A stretch of 7,628 nucleotides of DNA from Prolixibacteraceae bacterium UBA6162 (GTDB taxonomy: Bacteria; Bacteroidota; Bacteroidia; Bacteroidales; Prolixibacteraceae). A program made the translations under genes and the position numbers. The notes beneath the pieces were generated by a model. That model did not search any database, was not told where the DNA came from, and saw nothing but the letters and a program-made list of their open reading frames with translations. Of the stretch, positions 6,770 to 7,628 are shown one piece after another. The DNA lies in the NCBI GenBank assembly GCA_002428215.1, contig DIUI01000073.1, forward strand, positions 1 through 7,628, written 5' to 3'. The number at the start of each line of letters is the position of its first letter. Positions within the stretch are counted from its first letter, which is position 1.

Positions 6770-7375
6770 TCAAAGATAGCCGATCTCAACAAGTGTAATG
6801 ATCTCTTCGAGCAGCATGTCCTCGCCCCATGCATCGAATTCATCTTTCAGGTTGTTGCCAAACAGGCGCGCAATACCTTGCCAAAAGGTAGCGATAACAG
6901 CTCCCCTAAACTCTCTGATAAGGGTATAGCCTGTTTTTCCGGTCTCACGGTCGATAAGTTTTATAAGGACCTTCCCGTCCTGGATCGAAAGTTTTTTTAA
7001 TTCCTCTTTGTATTGTTTCATCAACTCGTCTTCTACCTTTTTTATGAGCCGTCGTTTGTCTCTGTCGCTTGTCAGCTTCAGATATTCCGGCTCATACTGC
7101 CGAAGAAGCCGATTGGCTTCCTTGGCATAAGGCATTACCTTTTTTACTCTTTGAACTAGCCTCCAGTATTGTCTTTCGTACCGCGGACTCTTAAAATCGC
7201 GCCTTGGGAATACCCACACTTCAGGTATCTGATGATGAATCAGGGTGTCACTGCCGGTAACCACTCCCAATCCAATCCTTGTTGTATCGGAAACGATGCG
7301 CTGGGCTTTAACTGGGAAGGTAAAAGCCATCGAAATTGCGGCAAAGAGGGAAAATATTAAACTTTTATTCGACAT
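6770..7375 (-). CDS. DUF4294 domain-containing secreted protein, function unknown
   Basis: A complete 201-residue protein. Residues 1-24 form a Sec signal peptide (NKSLIFSLFAAISMAFTFPVKA, cleavage likely after VKA-24), with no lipobox cysteine, so the mature protein is expected to be soluble in the periplasm or secreted. The rest matches my recollection of DUF4294, a family conserved across Bacteroidota and without known activity. The hallmarks I use are WVFPRRDFKS (about 54-63), the RYERQYWRLVQRVKKVMPYA helix that follows, a long charged helix rich in Lys and Glu (about 100-130), the segment LIKLIDRETGKTGYTLIREFRG, and a C-terminal FWQGIARLFGNNLKDEFD. No cysteines or obvious catalytic signature are visible; the many helices and charges suggest protein binding. 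The gene is separated from the oligopeptidase gene by 234 bases and is divergent from arginine deiminase, so it is probably its own unit. Confidence 0.85.
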   Translation of the reverse strand: MSNKSLIFSLFAAISMAFTFPVKAQRIVSDTTRIGLGVVTGSDTLIHHQIPEVWVFPRRDFKSPRYERQYWRLVQRVKKVMPYAKEANRLLRQYEPEYLKLTSDRDKRRLIKKVEDELMKQYKEELKKLSIQDGKVLIKLIDRETGKTGYTLIREFRGAVIATFWQGIARLFGNNLKDEFDAWGEDMLLEEIITLVEIGYL

Positions 7376-7399
7376 TCTTTTTCCGGAAAAACATGAACC

Positions 7400-7411
7400 G
7401 GGATGAATCCC
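7400..7411. repeat. Short palindrome in the DUF4294 leader
   Basis: GGGAT and ATCCC are perfect inverted copies separated by GA. The site lies 25 bases upstream of the DUF4294 start codon, inside the leader if the TACATTTG box is the promoter. It could be a small operator half-site pair or chance; no family is recognised. Confidence 0.3.
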
Positions 7412-7449
7412 TTAAAATGACCTACCCATGTTTAGGGTTTCTTTAAATG

Positions 7450-7457
7450 CAAATGTA
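7450..7457 (-). promoter_or_regulatory. Candidate -7 box for the DUF4294 gene
   Basis: The minus strand reads TACATTTG, an exact fit to TAnnTTTG, 75 bases before the DUF4294 start codon. The leader would be about 65-70 bases. The -33 region has no clear TTTG. It sits back to back with the candidate arginine deiminase promoter 44 bases away on the other strand. Confidence 0.4.
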
Positions 7458-7500
7458 TAACGTTTATGGTTGCGTACAGTTCCGCCTCGGTCAAACTTAT

Positions 7501-7508
7501 TATCTTTG
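7501..7508 (+). promoter_or_regulatory. Candidate -7 box for the arginine deiminase gene
   Basis: TATCTTTG is an exact fit to the Bacteroidota -7 consensus, 22 bases before the ATG at 7531, giving a very short leader of roughly 15-18 bases. A TTG at 7470-7472 is too far upstream for normal spacing, so no good -33 element is seen. A weak AGG at 7526-7528 precedes the start codon. Confidence 0.5.
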
Positions 7509-7530
7509 TTTTTTGTTCAAAAACCAGGCC

Positions 7531-7628
7531 ATGAATCCTCCAATAGAAACCCGGATTACTTCTGAAACCGGTCAGCTCGAAGCAGTACTGATGCACCGTC
7601 CAGGACCTGAAGTTGAAAATATGACTCC
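7531..7628 (+). CDS. arcA: Arginine deiminase, N-terminal part (runs off the right edge)
   Basis: Only 32 full codons and two bases of the next are present. The sequence reads MNPPIETRITSETGQL, then EAVLMHRPGPEVENMTP (the last residue is proline whatever its third base). The pattern S-E-x-G-x-L-x-x-V-L-x-H-R-P-G-x-E-x-x-x-x-T-P is the conserved opening of arginine deiminase, which converts arginine to citrulline and ammonia in the cytoplasm, the first step of the arginine deiminase route to ATP. The catalytic Glu, His and Cys lie outside the window, so a related guanidino-group-modifying enzyme cannot be fully excluded, but the match to arginine deiminase is close. The start is supported by the match beginning within ten residues and by the -7 box just upstream. 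No other gene of the route is visible in the window. Confidence 0.85.
   Translation, partial: MNPPIETRITSETGQLEAVLMHRPGPEVENMT

Noticed and set aside
6660..6779. Open frame of 39 codons on the plus strand (starting MFECKRVVVGY), extending open upstream to about 6564, in the gap before the DUF4294 gene.
   Set aside because: It overlaps the hairpins and the end of the DUF4294 gene, has no ribosome binding site or promoter box, is Arg/Lys/Cys rich without a recognisable pattern, and an open stretch of this length is expected fairly often by chance.
1..7628. Search for CRISPR arrays, tRNA or rRNA genes, insertion sequences, phage or defence genes.
   Set aside because: No regularly spaced repeats, no cloverleaf, no transposase or integrase motifs and no defence-type domains were found by eye on either strand; the genes are normal chromosomal ones.

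Overview
The window looks like ordinary chromosomal sequence from a member of the Bacteroidota, probably an anaerobic or facultative Bacteroidales/Marinilabiliales-type organism; the exact lineage is an inference. The clues are the A/T-rich leaders with poor Shine-Dalgarno sites, several matches to the Bacteroidota -7 promoter box TAnnTTTG, a DUF4294 protein (a family I know only from this phylum), a TPR/OmpA-like lipoprotein of a Bacteroidales type, and a stand-alone deoxynucleoside kinase of the Bacteroidota type. GC content is moderate, and no gene stands out as foreign in composition.

Layout: six genes lie on the minus strand and one on the plus strand. Read in the direction of minus-strand transcription (right to left) they are: a DUF4294 secreted protein (7375-6770); a lipoprotein prolyl oligopeptidase (6535-4424), followed after 55 bases by a deoxynucleoside kinase (4368-3721); a TPR lipoprotein (3624-1873) that ends at a good intrinsic terminator (about 1817-1849); an M20 dipeptidase (1719-349); and, after a gap of about 35 bases, the start of a membrane-anchored neutral ceramidase-like protein that runs off the left edge (310-1). 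At the right edge an arginine deiminase gene begins on the plus strand (7531 onward), divergent from the DUF4294 gene across a 155-base promoter region.

Theme: several products deal with peptide and amino-acid use. The prolyl oligopeptidase is predicted to act in the cell envelope on proline-containing peptides, the M20 dipeptidase finishes dipeptides in the cytoplasm, and arginine deiminase breaks down arginine. This is a loose functional grouping, not evidence of one pathway. The kinase (nucleoside salvage), the TPR lipoprotein and the DUF4294 protein are separate roles.

The genes cover nearly everything and no gene-free stretch exceeds 300 bases. The longest gap, 6536-6769, holds a promoter candidate and two small hairpins and is otherwise unexplained. 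I found no tRNA, rRNA, CRISPR array, insertion sequence, phage gene or attachment site, and no convincing novel multi-gene system. The more interesting items are the uncharacterised TPR/OmpA-like lipoprotein, the DUF4294 protein, the ceramidase-like gene at the edge, and the structured gap at 6536-6769.
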